From NCBI GenBank assembly GCA_947628755.1, contig CANRBC010000015.1, positions 1 to 64,000 on the forward strand: DNA of 64,000 nucleotides, in the 5' to 3' direction. The notes below the pieces were generated by a model that worked only from the letters and a program-made list of their open reading frames with translations, did not search any database and had not been told where the DNA came from. Of the stretch, positions 1 through 6,941 are shown one piece after another (the stretch's first letter is position 1; the number at the start of each line of letters is the position of its first letter). Position numbers and translations under genes: made by a program. The stretch is from an uncultured Clostridia bacterium. Lineage in GTDB: Bacteria > Bacillota > Clostridia > Lachnospirales > CAG-274.

Positions 1-123
1 CTCAAGGAGGACTTCGCTGTCCTTCCCGCCGCTGTATGTTATTATCAATGGCTTGCCGTAATGCTGTAAACTCATTTCAGCGCCGACCTGCAATCTTTCT
101 ATTGCCTTTTGTTCCTTGTCCAT
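1..123 (-). CDS. PAPS reductase-like PP-loop protein, N-terminal part only
   Basis: The first 41 residues of a leftward gene cut by the window edge. They contain the PP-loop signature SGGKDSEVLL, the nucleotide-binding motif of the PAPS reductase/ATP pyrophosphatase superfamily. Start ATG at 123 has an AAGGTG ribosome site seven bases upstream and lies 11 bp after the stop of the preceding gene, so it belongs to the same early operon. Phages of Firmicutes often carry such proteins; some DNA sulfur-modification enzymes (DndC) share the fold. With only the N-terminus visible, substrate and role cannot be assigned. Confidence 0.75.
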   Translation of the reverse strand, partial: MDKEQKAIERLQVGAEMSLQHYGKPLIITYSGGKDSEVLLE

Positions 124-134
124 AATTCAACACC

Positions 135-467
135 TTAAGGTCTGTCCGTAAGCCCTAACAAAAAGTCGACAGAAGTATTATAATATTCTGCCGTCGTCCT
201 TATCACTGTTGCGAAAGTTTTTGCGTCGCATGTAAGGTCGCCGTATTCAAGTATTGCGCTCACCACGAAGGGAGGCAGTTTACATTCTCTGTGAATACAA
301 AATAGACCGTAATTTATTGTTTCTTTGTTTTCGGCGGCGAGGATCGCCACCCTTGCCGTAATAATCAAGCCGAAATTTGTCCTGCCCTTATCACAAACAA
401 CTATTGCTTCAGGGGATTTTGCAAAATGCCTGTTCAAAAATAATGTTATGTATCTTTTAATTTTCAT
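135..467 (-). CDS. Hypothetical phage protein (110 aa)
   Basis: No family recognised. The protein begins with a basic stretch and ends with YYNTSVDFLLGLTDRP, which resembles the last helix and tail of many phage XRE-type repressors, yet no complete helix-turn-helix is visible before it. ATG at 467 is preceded by GGAG at good spacing. It sits between the methyltransferase gene (15 bp upstream) and the PAPS-reductase-like gene, in the leftward early operon. A regulatory role is possible but only inferred from the C-terminal resemblance. Confidence 0.65.
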   Translation of the reverse strand: MKIKRYITLFLNRHFAKSPEAIVVCDKGRTNFGLIITARVAILAAENKETINYGLFCIHRECKLPPFVVSAILEYGDLTCDAKTFATVIRTTAEYYNTSVDFLLGLTDRP

Positions 468-482
468 TTTTCTGTACTCCTT

Positions 483-1121
483 TCAAATTCTTATAAGCGT
501 TGTATCGCCTTTGTAGCCTTTTTCCCATACAAACCAAGCGTAGAATTTTGCCGACGAAATCAGCCTAGCAGTTCCGTTTTTATCATAAATAACATTTCCG
601 TCCTTGTCTTTTGCCCTAAAGTCGCCGTTTTTGCCACAAAGCACCCGCTTCGTACATGTGTATATTTTTTTGACATTATATGTATCAAGCAGCTTTCGCC
701 TGCCTTCACTTTCCAAAAATTGAATAGGCAGAAATAAAGCAAGCTTCTTTCCTTCCGAAAGCAGTTTCATAGAGTGGAATACCCACTCTTTTGCAAAGCT
801 GTACGGGGGATTTGTAACAATGTTGTCGCCCAAAGAGGCAGTGCATTTGAAGAAATCAACATCGCCTACGCCGTAGCCTCTGTTGACAATATCTGTGCTT
901 ATGACATCATAGCCCAATTTTTCAAGTCGCTTTGCCATGTGCCCCCCCCCGCAAGCATTTTCCCATATTGTGCCTTCAAATTTCTCGTTATTGCATAATA
1001 GGTCAACTGCCGCAGGATCAGTCGCATAATAATCTTTATCAGCCCTTACTTCGGCAGAGTGATTACTTGCACATAACGCAGCAAAGACCGCTGCCTTATT
1101 CCCTGTCCAGTCATTCATCAT
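483..1121 (-). CDS. Phage-type N6-adenine/N4-cytosine DNA methyltransferase-like protein
   Basis: This 212-residue protein has the two hallmarks of an amino-methyltransferase: an AdoMet-binding loop ENACGGG (residues 54-60, followed by GYDVISTDI) and the catalytic NPPY motif at 104-107. The early DYYATDP segment (30-36) is typical of phage methyltransferases that act on DNA without a partner endonuclease. No restriction gene is nearby, so an orphan role in modifying phage DNA is the likeliest reading. ATG at 1121 has GGAGGG upstream; a second ATG follows directly. The gene starts 10 bp after the DnaC-like gene, consistent with one transcript. Confidence 0.82.
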   Translation of the reverse strand: MMNDWTGNKAAVFAALCASNHSAEVRADKDYYATDPAAVDLLCNNEKFEGTIWENACGGGHMAKRLEKLGYDVISTDIVNRGYGVGDVDFFKCTASLGDNIVTNPPYSFAKEWVFHSMKLLSEGKKLALFLPIQFLESEGRRKLLDTYNVKKIYTCTKRVLCGKNGDFRAKDKDGNVIYDKNGTARLISSAKFYAWFVWEKGYKGDTTLIRI

Positions 1122-1131
1122 ATTGCCCTCC

Positions 1132-1893
1132 TTAATTCGTATGATTTAACCTGTAATTCTTGGTAGGGTCTTTGTCAATTCCAAGCATAAATGTATTATT
1201 AGTATTTATCTTTATACGACCGTATATGGCTTCATCAAGAGCCTTCAACTCGGCAGGCGTATATTCACTGCTTATAATCGTTATTAAATTATTGTTTTCA
1301 CGATAATTCATTATTTCAAAAGCTATGGATATTTCGTATTCCGTAGGCTTTGTTTTAAATAAATCGTCTATGTATAGGACTTCACATGTCTTAAGAACAT
1401 TCAGCCTGCTTGTATCGCCTAAATTTGACTTTATTGTTCTTAAGTCGTCTATCCATTTCATATAAAAAAGCCTATAGCTTTTTTGCAAAAATCTGTTTGC
1501 TATTGCAGTGCATATATGGCTTTTGCCGCTGCCGCTCTGCCCGCCGATGTAGAGCCAGTATCGCTTATTGTCGGCTAGGGTATCAAGATATTTGACAGCC
1601 ATATTTTTTAAATACTTCTGAAATTCGGTATCTGTCTTAAAGCTTGCAAAAGTCTTACGCTTTATTTCGTTTGCCAAGCCGCTTCGCTCAATAGCGCTTT
1701 TCACTTCTTCGGCAGATACACATTTGCACCTTGCCAATGCAATATAGTAATCGTCGTCGGAAATTTGGCTGCGCAGCATTTTCGGTACTAGCTTCGTGTC
1801 GCCGCACTTCATACACAGACAATTTCCCTGCCGCCGACGTTCAATGTGTGCCAATTCAAGTGCGAGCCGTTTTTTGGCGTCCTCTTTCGTCAT
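1132..1893 (-). CDS. DnaC/IstB-like helicase-loader ATPase
   Basis: An AAA+ ATPase of 253 residues with Walker A GGQSGSGKS (117-125) and Walker B EVLYIDDLF (171-179), matching phage DnaC-like proteins that load the replicative helicase. An N-terminal Cys set (C25, C27, C30 and C56, C58) probably binds zinc, as in some Firmicutes phage loaders. Its ATG overlaps the stop of the upstream DnaD-like gene by four bases (ATGA), so the initiator and loader are translationally coupled, the usual arrangement of phage replication modules. Confidence 0.87.
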   Translation of the reverse strand: MTKEDAKKRLALELAHIERRRQGNCLCMKCGDTKLVPKMLRSQISDDDYYIALARCKCVSAEEVKSAIERSGLANEIKRKTFASFKTDTEFQKYLKNMAVKYLDTLADNKRYWLYIGGQSGSGKSHICTAIANRFLQKSYRLFYMKWIDDLRTIKSNLGDTSRLNVLKTCEVLYIDDLFKTKPTEYEISIAFEIMNYRENNNLITIISSEYTPAELKALDEAIYGRIKINTNNTFMLGIDKDPTKNYRLNHTN

Positions 1894-2651
1894 AACATTA
1901 TCACCCCTTCGTCAATGTCCGGTCCTATCGTGTCTACGTCTTCCCACATTCGTTCGGACAGCCACCTGCCTGCACTTGGAAGGTATTGCGTTGATGTTAA
2001 TTTGGTCTTGGCAATAAACATTTTAAGTGCTTTCATTATCGTGTCAAAAAGTCCATCGTCGATATTAATTTCATACCATGCCCTCTCGGCGGCATATCTG
2101 CCATACTTCTTCGGGTATAATTCAAAAAACTCGTTAAACATAACATCGGGTCTTTTTGTTTTTATTTTATTTTCTTTATTCTTATTTACTTTATTTTGTT
2201 GCGTTTCGTCGGAATTTACCCTTGTTTCGTCGGAATTTACCCTTGTTTCGTCGGAATTTACCCTTGTTGTTTGCACATTAATTAAAAGGTACTCTTGACG
2301 AATTTTTGAAAAGCCTTGTTTTTTAGCTTTGGCATACCGCTTCTGAATACCCTCGGAAGTCAGTATGCCATATTGCTTGAACATATAATCGTCAAATATA
2401 CCACGCTTAAGAGCGCAATCCACTATTTCGGAAACGACATTGCAATTTGTGTTATTTTTTTTCGCAAACAGCAACATAACTTCCTTGTCCCATTCACAGT
2501 AGTAACCATGATCTCCGTAAATCATTTGTAAAATTTTGACGACTACCGCAAACCCTTTAAGCCCGTATTGTGCTTCTAACAATTCAAACTTGGTATCAAG
2601 AGTAACATCAAGGGGAAAGTAGTCAATTCCGTCTTTAATAGGTCTTGCCAT
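1890..2651 (-). CDS. Phage replication initiator, DUF4373/DnaD-like
   Basis: The N-terminal 100 residues (FPLDVTLDTKFELLEAQYG..GFAVVVKILQMIY) match the Lin1244/Lin1753 (DUF4373) domain of phage replication proteins, predicted to be winged-helix. A C-terminal helical part (from about residue 168) is DnaD-like in position. Between them lies a linker with three exact copies of RVNSDET (130-150) followed by a Lys/Asn-rich stretch. It is directly coupled to the DnaC-like loader downstream. The start at 2651 has AAAGGATAAAGGG upstream. The origin is probably in or near this gene but no clear iteron set was found. Confidence 0.82.
   Translation of the reverse strand: MARPIKDGIDYFPLDVTLDTKFELLEAQYGLKGFAVVVKILQMIYGDHGYYCEWDKEVMLLFAKKNNTNCNVVSEIVDCALKRGIFDDYMFKQYGILTSEGIQKRYAKAKKQGFSKIRQEYLLINVQTTRVNSDETRVNSDETRVNSDETQQNKVNKNKENKIKTKRPDVMFNEFFELYPKKYGRYAAERAWYEINIDDGLFDTIMKALKMFIAKTKLTSTQYLPSAGRWLSERMWEDVDTIGPDIDEGVIML
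2204..2266 (-). repeat. Three perfect 21-bp in-frame tandem repeats
   Basis: Three identical 21-bp units (2204-2224, 2225-2245, 2246-2266) lie inside the DnaD-like gene and encode three RVNSDET heptads in the linker. Identity at the nucleotide level suggests recent slippage expansion. They could also be replication iterons, since phage initiators often bind repeats inside their own gene; that is inference. Confidence 0.95.
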
Positions 2652-2718
2652 ATTCCCTTTATCCTTTCTTGACTTGTTTTTTATGATATGATATAATTAT
2701 TATTTGTTTGTGTAAGGC

Positions 2719-2859
2719 TCACGCCTTACGGCTGCTGCCCTTTGCTTTATGCAGGGCAGCAATTTTTTTCTTACAGAGTTCGCACTTTATACCCTTTCTG
2801 CCGTCGTGTTCGGGCAGAATTGTTACAGGAGTGCCGCAGTAAAAGCATAAACCTGTCAT
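2719..2859 (-). CDS. Small CxxC...CxxC zinc-ribbon-like phage protein (46 aa)
   Basis: A 46-codon ORF, MTGLCFYCGTPV..., with two CxxC pairs (C5-C8 and C26-C29) separated by 17 residues, the pattern of a minimal zinc ribbon, then a basic tail. Its ATG overlaps the TGA of the preceding gene by four bases (ATGA at 2859-2856), strong support for coupled translation. Too short for most gene finders. Phages commonly encode such DNA- or RNA-binding zinc knuckles; no specific function can be given. Confidence 0.72.
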   Translation of the reverse strand: MTGLCFYCGTPVTILPEHDGRKGIKCELCKKKIAALHKAKGSSRKA

Positions 2860-3050
2860 TTGCTTCCGCCCCTTACAAAGTCGGGGATCAGCACTTTGCT
2901 GTCAAAGAGCTTGTCCCTTATTTCACAAGCCCTTATTGCCAATCCGTAAAAAGGCATAAATATTTCAATAAGTATGTCCTTGCCAAGCTGCACAACGGCA
3001 GCACCAACAGCCCTTACATCGTCTTTAATTGTTTTTGCTATCTTTTTCAT
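2856..3050 (-). CDS. Hypothetical small phage protein (64 aa)
   Basis: A 64-residue protein beginning MKKIAKTIKDDVRAVGAAVV, with an amphipathic N-terminal half and a hydrophobic centre (ILIEIFMPFYGLAI). No family recognised. It overlaps the 3' end of the upstream gene by 26 bp, has GAAAGGA before its ATG, and is coupled to the zinc-ribbon ORF downstream, so it is almost surely translated. Confidence 0.6.
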   Translation of the reverse strand: MKKIAKTIKDDVRAVGAAVVQLGKDILIEIFMPFYGLAIRACEIRDKLFDSKVLIPDFVRGGSK

Positions 3051-3399
3051 TTTGTTTTCCTTTCTTTAAAAACTCGTCAATGTCAACAATATTTTTACAA
3101 TCATTATTATTTTGAAGCGGCAGACTTGCTATAATATTTTCAAATGTACTGCCCTTTTTAAGTCTTATAAGGTCCATTTTTATTCGTCCGACGATACGGC
3201 TCAAGTCCTCATAATTTAAGTTTTTAATCGTAAAATCCCATACAATATCGGGCTTTTGGAGGAGTCCGTCCATAACACGGACAATAACGCTATCAGTTAT
3301 ATTTGAAAAAAAATATGTATACACCGCCGCCTTGCATCTGTATCTGTTTATATACGCTTGTAATTCAAACAGCATTTTCATTTTCTTGGCTGCTATCAT
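3025..3399 (-). CDS. Hypothetical phage protein (124 aa)
   Basis: A 124-residue protein with no recognised domain: an N-terminal helix (MIAAKKMKMLFELQAYINRY), a mixed middle, and a C-terminus rich in Lys/Asn/Asp. Its ATG overlaps the stop codon of the preceding frameshifted ORF (TAATG at 3401-3397), so it is part of the leftward early operon. No signal peptide or membrane segment. Confidence 0.6.
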   Translation of the reverse strand: MIAAKKMKMLFELQAYINRYRCKAAVYTYFFSNITDSVIVRVMDGLLQKPDIVWDFTIKNLNYEDLSRIVGRIKMDLIRLKKGSTFENIIASLPLQNNNDCKNIVDIDEFLKKGKQNEKDSKNN

Positions 3400-3634
3400 T
3401 ATTTCACCTTCCTGTAGACATAATTGTTATAATTGCTGCACTTTGTAATATAGTGCAGGCAAGTGGTATAGCCGCCCACATCAAAGCGGCAGCGAAACCA
3501 CCTTTCCCTTGTTTCAATTATGGTCGCTGATTTTTCAACGACCATTTTGTCGTCGGTACTTACGTCCCTTACTTTTATCCTATCGCCGACTTTAACCCCA
3601 AAGGGTTATGCGGCAGTACATTGACCTTACGCAT
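3399..3634 (-). pseudogene. Small phage ORF split by an apparent one-base frameshift
   Basis: Starting at ATG 3634 (AGGTGA at good spacing) the frame reads MRKVNVLPHNPL, then runs into a stop. From about 3602 a second frame opens and reads GVKVGDRIKVRDV... to a TAA at 3401 that overlaps the next gene's ATG. Adding one base in the CCCTTTGGGG run (about 3596-3604) joins the two into one 78-residue protein reading ...HNPFGVKVGDRIKV. The length modulo 3 agrees with a single missing base. A sequencing error, a real mutation or slippage are all possible. The GDRIKV segment hints at a small beta-barrel, but no family is recognised. Confidence 0.55.
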
Positions 3635-3638
3635 GACT

Positions 3639-3758
3639 TCACCTGTATTGTTCGGCAAAAAGGGCTAACATATATGCGCCCTTTCGCATTGCCTTGTCCT
3701 TCAATTCGGCAGTTGCGTATGTAGGTCGGCAATTAATTATCTTGTATGTTTTCATCAT
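3639..3758 (-). CDS. Hypothetical small phage protein (39 aa)
   Basis: A 39-residue ORF, MMKTYKIINCRPTY..., ending just before the start of the frameshifted ORF, whose ribosome site it contains. A strong GAGGTGG lies immediately upstream; the spacing favours the second of the two adjacent ATGs (3755). Such tiny genes are normal in phage early operons. No function visible. Confidence 0.5.
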   Translation of the reverse strand: MMKTYKIINCRPTYATAELKDKAMRKGAYMLALFAEQYR

Positions 3759-3798
3759 TACCACCTCAATAATATTTTTATGTTTTTTCAAGCTTGGA

Positions 3799-4170
3799 CT
3801 ATAAGCTCTTTAAAATGCTTTTGATTTGACAGAGCAGACTGTCAGCTGTCGCCTCGTCTAAGCCGAATATGTCGGCTTTGTAATAGTTATAGCCGACGAA
3901 TACGACATCGCCTGCAATTATACCCCCATACAGATATGTAGCAAACGTGTTAATTCTTTTACCTAAAATATATTTATCAACTAACATTACAACGCTATCC
4001 TTCGTCGGATCGGAAGGCTGCCCTAAGGCTGTGTAAAGCTTTATCGGCTTTACAACTTCATACCCTTGACAGTTCAGATATTCGCAAAGCTTATCGTTTA
4101 CATGCTCGTCGCTGCCCCGCGGGTATTCGTATGTAGCCACTTCATTATAAGGTGTTACCTTTATCAGCAT
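3799..4170 (-). CDS. DUF3846-like phage/plasmid protein (123 aa)
   Basis: The middle and end of this protein (VVMLVDKYILGKRINTF... and IIAGDVVFVG) resemble the DUF3846 family found on Firmicutes phages and conjugative elements, whose function is unknown. ATG at 4170 begins the leftward early operon, opposite the wHTH gene that starts at 4263. The resemblance is by eye only. Confidence 0.6.
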   Translation of the reverse strand: MLIKVTPYNEVATYEYPRGSDEHVNDKLCEYLNCQGYEVVKPIKLYTALGQPSDPTKDSVVMLVDKYILGKRINTFATYLYGGIIAGDVVFVGYNYYKADIFGLDEATADSLLCQIKSILKSL

Positions 4171-4191
4171 GTCCTATTTCGCCCCTTTCAC

Positions 4192-4220
4192 TTTACAATT
4201 TCATTTCCCTTTGCTATAAT
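4192..4220 (+). promoter_or_regulatory. Sigma-A promoter of the membrane-tailed wHTH gene
   Basis: TTTACA (4192-4197) and a perfect TATAAT (4215-4220) are separated by 17 bp, about 40 bp before the ATG at 4263. Confidence 0.75.
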
Positions 4221-4262
4221 TCACTTATCAGCACAAGCAAACTACAGAAAGAAGGAAACGAT

Positions 4263-4637
4263 ATGGATAACATAACTTTCAAGGATATTAAAATCCTTAA
4301 ATATGTAAAAAAACATTCCTGTAAGCCGTCTGAATTGCCTGCGTCGCTCGGCAAAACTGCAAAAGCCCGATTTGACAATTTATACGACTTAGGCTATTTC
4401 GCCCCCGCCTCATATGTCAAAAACGAATTTGGCGAAAAAACAAGCAGCGGCGTATATAAATTATCTTCCAAAGGAATTATTTTTTTAGAAAATCTTTGGT
4501 CAATCAAAATTGACAATTTAAAAGCATTCATAAGGAAAGAAATTGCCACGATAATAACCGCTTTTATAACTGCTCTGATAACATCAGCTGTAGCACATCT
4601 CGTTTTTCCGTCAATTATTAAATTGTTCTTACGCTGA
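4263..4637 (+). CDS. Winged-helix-like protein with C-terminal membrane segment (124 aa)
   Basis: Residues 1-75 (ITFKDIKILKYVKKH...ARFDNLYDLGYFAP...YKLSSKGIIFLE) look like a winged helix-turn-helix. Residues 93-120 (IATIITAFITALITSAVAHLVF) form one hydrophobic helix, so a membrane-anchored DNA-binding or sensing protein is likely. ATG 4263 follows GAAGGA and a consensus promoter. It is transcribed alone, between the early operon and the immunity region, and its last 20 bp overlap the end of a convergent membrane gene. Superinfection exclusion or regulation would fit the position; this is inference. Confidence 0.65.
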   Translation: MDNITFKDIKILKYVKKHSCKPSELPASLGKTAKARFDNLYDLGYFAPASYVKNEFGEKTSSGVYKLSSKGIIFLENLWSIKIDNLKAFIRKEIATIITAFITALITSAVAHLVFPSIIKLFLR

Positions 4638-4809
4638 TATATGCCATCACGAAAGCAACAAGCACCCCTGTAATAATTGATACTACGACCGTTGTAATAA
4701 AGTGTATAAGATACTCCCACGGGTGTGCTTTAATTTCGGGTATAATATTAAAGCAATCCAATATCCACCACAACTTAGGGTGTCTTTCCTTGAATTTTTT
4801 CTTTTTCAT
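4618..4809 (-). CDS. Small single-span membrane protein (63 aa)
   Basis: From ATG 4809 (GGAGCAAGGAT upstream) this protein has a basic N-terminus MKKKKFKERHPKLWW and a hydrophobic C-terminal helix (LIHFITTVVVSIITGVLVAFVMAYI). It is downstream of the Cro-like gene and probably co-transcribed. An extra near-copy of the phage operator at 4850-4863 lies 41 bp before its start. Small membrane proteins next to immunity genes often act in superinfection exclusion, which is only a suggestion here. Confidence 0.6.
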   Translation of the reverse strand: MKKKKFKERHPKLWWILDCFNIIPEIKAHPWEYLIHFITTVVVSIITGVLVAFVMAYISVRTI

Positions 4810-4834
4810 ATCCTTGCTCCTTCTTTTTATATCT

Positions 4835-5065
4835 TTATGCGCCTTCACCACACGTTTTGTGTAGTTTTTCGTCAAAAAAAAGTTCACCAACATTTACATT
4901 ATAAAGTTTTGCAAGTCGCTCTTTTGTTTCATCTCTTGGTACTCTTACACCTTTTTCATACATTTGCAAGGCAGAAACAGTCACACCGATATTGTCTGCA
5001 ACTTCTTTACGAGAGCGACTACCCCTTAATTCCGTCAGCTTTTTGCCGATTTTTTCTCTGTCCAT
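4835..5065 (-). CDS. Cro-like XRE-family repressor (76 aa)
   Basis: A compact helix-turn-helix protein: KIGKKLTELRGSRSRKEVADNIGVTVSALQMYEKGVRVP is the XRE/Cro-CI fold. It is transcribed divergently from the S24 repressor, the arrangement of a temperate-phage switch. ATG 5065 is preferred because GGTGG lies eight bases upstream; GTG codons further upstream are inside that ribosome site. Its promoter spacer contains an operator copy, so it should be repressed by one or both regulators. It lacks any protease domain. Confidence 0.85.
   Translation of the reverse strand: MDREKIGKKLTELRGSRSRKEVADNIGVTVSALQMYEKGVRVPRDETKERLAKLYNVNVGELFFDEKLHKTCGEGA
4850..4863. promoter_or_regulatory. Fourth near-perfect operator copy inside the cro-like gene
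   Basis: ACACGTTTTGTGTA repeats the immunity operator core (ACAC-5-GTGT) within the last codons of the Cro-like gene and 41 bp before the small membrane gene. A TTGACG lies just upstream on the minus strand, so it may regulate that gene. Confidence 0.6.
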
Positions 5066-5085
5066 TTTTTTCACCACCTTTCAAC

Positions 5086-5166
5086 TACACGTTTTGTGTA
5101 TTTATAATATAGCACACAAAACGTGTAGTGTCAATACATTTTTTAAAAAATCACACAAAACGTGTA
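5086..5166. promoter_or_regulatory. Three immunity operators in the divergent intergenic region
   Basis: The 14-mer ACACAAAACGTGTA occurs at 5114-5127 and 5153-5166 and inverted at 5086-5099. Each contains the dyad ACAC-N5-GTGT. A weaker relative (CACATAATGTG) lies at 5186-5196. The layout copies a lambdoid-style operator region: one site within the cro-like promoter spacer, one between it and the ribosome site, one close to the repressor promoter. Confidence 0.85.
5106..5134 (-). promoter_or_regulatory. Promoter of the cro-like gene
   Basis: On the minus strand TTGACA (5134-5129) and TATATT (5111-5106) are 17 bp apart. The operator at 5114-5127 fills the spacer, so binding would block RNA polymerase directly. 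Confidence 0.75.
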
Positions 5167-5174
5167 AATATTTC

Positions 5175-5203
5175 TTTACAAAAACCACATAATGTGTTAT
5201 TAT
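5175..5203 (+). promoter_or_regulatory. Promoter of the S24 repressor gene
   Basis: TTTACA (5175-5180) and TATTAT (5198-5203) with a 17-bp spacer, just before the strong GGAGGTGAGG ribosome site. The operator at 5153-5166 ends eight bp before the -35 box; a degenerate half-site overlaps the spacer. Confidence 0.7.
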
Positions 5204-5223
5204 CACAATAGGAGGTGAGGTTT

Positions 5224-5934
5224 ATGGCAAAAACAGGCGACATTATAAAGTCGTTACGAATTGAAAATAACATGACCCAAAAACAGTTAGCAGCCGCAAT
5301 AAAAGTATCTGAAAGCGCAGTTGGCATGTACGAGCAAAATCGTCGAGTGCCAAAATATGAAACATTAGAAGTTATTGCCGACTTTTTTAATGTAGACATG
5401 AATTATATTTTAGGCAAATCAGAAATTAAGCAGGCAACACCATTATGGAAGTATAAAATCATACAAGATTTAGACATGCTTGACAATTTAGCTCAACAAG
5501 AAGCAATGAACCGAGTAAATGAACTTCTTTATAAAAAGCCTGTTATTAAATCCAAACTTATTCCTATTGTCGGCGACGTTGCTTGCGGCAATCCTATCTA
5601 TGCAGAAGAAAACATACAGGAATATATAACTGTGCAGGAAAATGACAATGTCGATTTCGCACTTTATGCAAGGGGAAGCAGTATGAATAACTGCAAAATA
5701 GACAATGGCGACATTGTCTTTATAAAAAAGCAACCTATTGTGAATAATGGCGAAATTGCCCTTGTTCTTATAGACGACGAAGCGACCATAAAGAGATTTT
5801 ATGACCACGGCGACAGGGTAATATTACGCCCAGACAGCACAAACCCCGAATATCAAGAAAAAGAATATTCAAAAAAGGATCATACTATTCTCATTCAAGG
5901 TAAAGTCGTATTCATTAAAACATTTATATATTAA
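5224..5934 (+). CDS. CI-like prophage repressor with S24 self-cleaving peptidase domain
   Basis: 236 residues: an N-terminal XRE helix-turn-helix (about 5-60, MTQKQLAAAIKVSESAVGMYEQ) and a C-terminal LexA/UmuD-type S24 domain. The catalytic dyad is visible as Ser153 in RGSSM and Lys190 in ATIKRF, and the probable self-cleavage site is Cys121-Gly122, a Cys-Gly bond as in UmuD. This predicts RecA-triggered self-cleavage and SOS induction of the prophage. ATG 5224 follows a very strong ribosome site; an upstream GTG lies inside that site and is rejected. It is the first gene of a rightward run with the exonuclease-BRCT gene. Confidence 0.9.
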   Translation: MAKTGDIIKSLRIENNMTQKQLAAAIKVSESAVGMYEQNRRVPKYETLEVIADFFNVDMNYILGKSEIKQATPLWKYKIIQDLDMLDNLAQQEAMNRVNELLYKKPVIKSKLIPIVGDVACGNPIYAEENIQEYITVQENDNVDFALYARGSSMNNCKIDNGDIVFIKKQPIVNNGEIALVLIDDEATIKRFYDHGDRVILRPDSTNPEYQEKEYSKKDHTILIQGKVVFIKTFIY

Positions 5935-5946
5935 GGGGGAAATCAT

Positions 5947-6891
5947 ATGGAAATTATTTTTAAGACAAGCAACCAAAGAAAATATAAAGGAAAAAGCCTT
6001 ATATCATTTCCCGACAGCTATTGTATTATTGATTTAGAAACAACAGGGCTTGACCCTTTCTTTGATAGGATCATAGAGGTATCAGCCATTAAAATTTGTA
6101 ACGGAAATATTATTGATAAATTTACATCTCTTGCGAATATAGACAATGACGAATTAAGTAGCTTTATAACTCAGCTTACCGGAATAACTACTGAAATGCT
6201 TATCGACGCACCAAATTTAAATGATGTTCTCTCTGAATTTATAGATTTCATAGGCGACAATATTATAATAGGTCATAATGCAAATTTTGATATTAACTTT
6301 ATATATGATAATTGCATGACTTTACTTAATAAGCCCTTTACAAATGATTTTATTGATACATTAAGACTAGCTCGCAGACTGCTTCCAGAATTAAAAAATC
6401 ATAAACTTGTTACTCTAGCAAATAACTACAATATAAATTATTCAAATGCCCACAGAGCCTTGTCTGACTGTGAGATTACATATAATTGTTATATAAATTT
6501 AAAAAATGAAGCTCTACAAAAGTATGGCTCCATAGACGCTTTTATAAATTCCTGCAAATATCATAATTTAAAAGTTAGTGAAATAACTACCTCAAAAACC
6601 GAATTTGATACATCAAATCCTTTTTATAATAAGGTTTGCGTATTTACAGGAAAACTTGACAAAATGACAAGAGCTAATGCGGCACAAATGGTCGTTGATT
6701 TAGGCGGTATATGCAATAATAGTATAACACAAAAAACAGATTATTTAATTTTAGGCAATACAGATTATGCAAAAAACGTGAAAGATGGAAAGACAGCTAA
6801 ATTAAAAAAGGCTCAAAATTTAATATTGAACGGTTCTGAATTAGAAATTATTACAGAAAATGTTTTTTACGAAATGCTTTCAAATATATAA
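5947..6891 (+). CDS. DEDDh 3'-5' exonuclease fused to a BRCT domain
   Basis: Residues 22-185 are a DnaQ/PolC-epsilon-type exonuclease with DLETTGLD (D29, E31), HNANFD (D115) and HRALSD (H169, D174), the complete DEDDh set. Residues about 230-310 (VCVFTGKLDKMTRANAAQMVVDLGG...DYLILG) are a BRCT domain like that of bacterial DNA ligase. Exonuclease-BRCT fusions occur in Firmicutes and are thought to act in DNA repair or damage response. It starts 12 bp after the repressor stop, so it is probably expressed in the lysogen and may benefit the host or protect the prophage. Role inferred. Confidence 0.85.
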   Translation: MEIIFKTSNQRKYKGKSLISFPDSYCIIDLETTGLDPFFDRIIEVSAIKICNGNIIDKFTSLANIDNDELSSFITQLTGITTEMLIDAPNLNDVLSEFIDFIGDNIIIGHNANFDINFIYDNCMTLLNKPFTNDFIDTLRLARRLLPELKNHKLVTLANNYNINYSNAHRALSDCEITYNCYINLKNEALQKYGSIDAFINSCKYHNLKVSEITTSKTEFDTSNPFYNKVCVFTGKLDKMTRANAAQMVVDLGGICNNSITQKTDYLILGNTDYAKNVKDGKTAKLKKAQNLILNGSELEIITENVFYEMLSNI

Positions 6892-6941
6892 AATTTAAAG
6901 TAAATAAAAAGCCCCCTGCGCCAACAGGGAGCTTGCAAGCG

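Noticed and set aside
2204-2266. Possible CRISPR array
   Set aside because: Units are contiguous with no spacers and keep the reading frame of the initiator gene.
3596-3604. Programmed ribosomal frameshift
   Set aside because: The run is not a canonical slippery heptamer and no downstream structure is evident beyond a tiny palindrome; a simple missing base is more likely.
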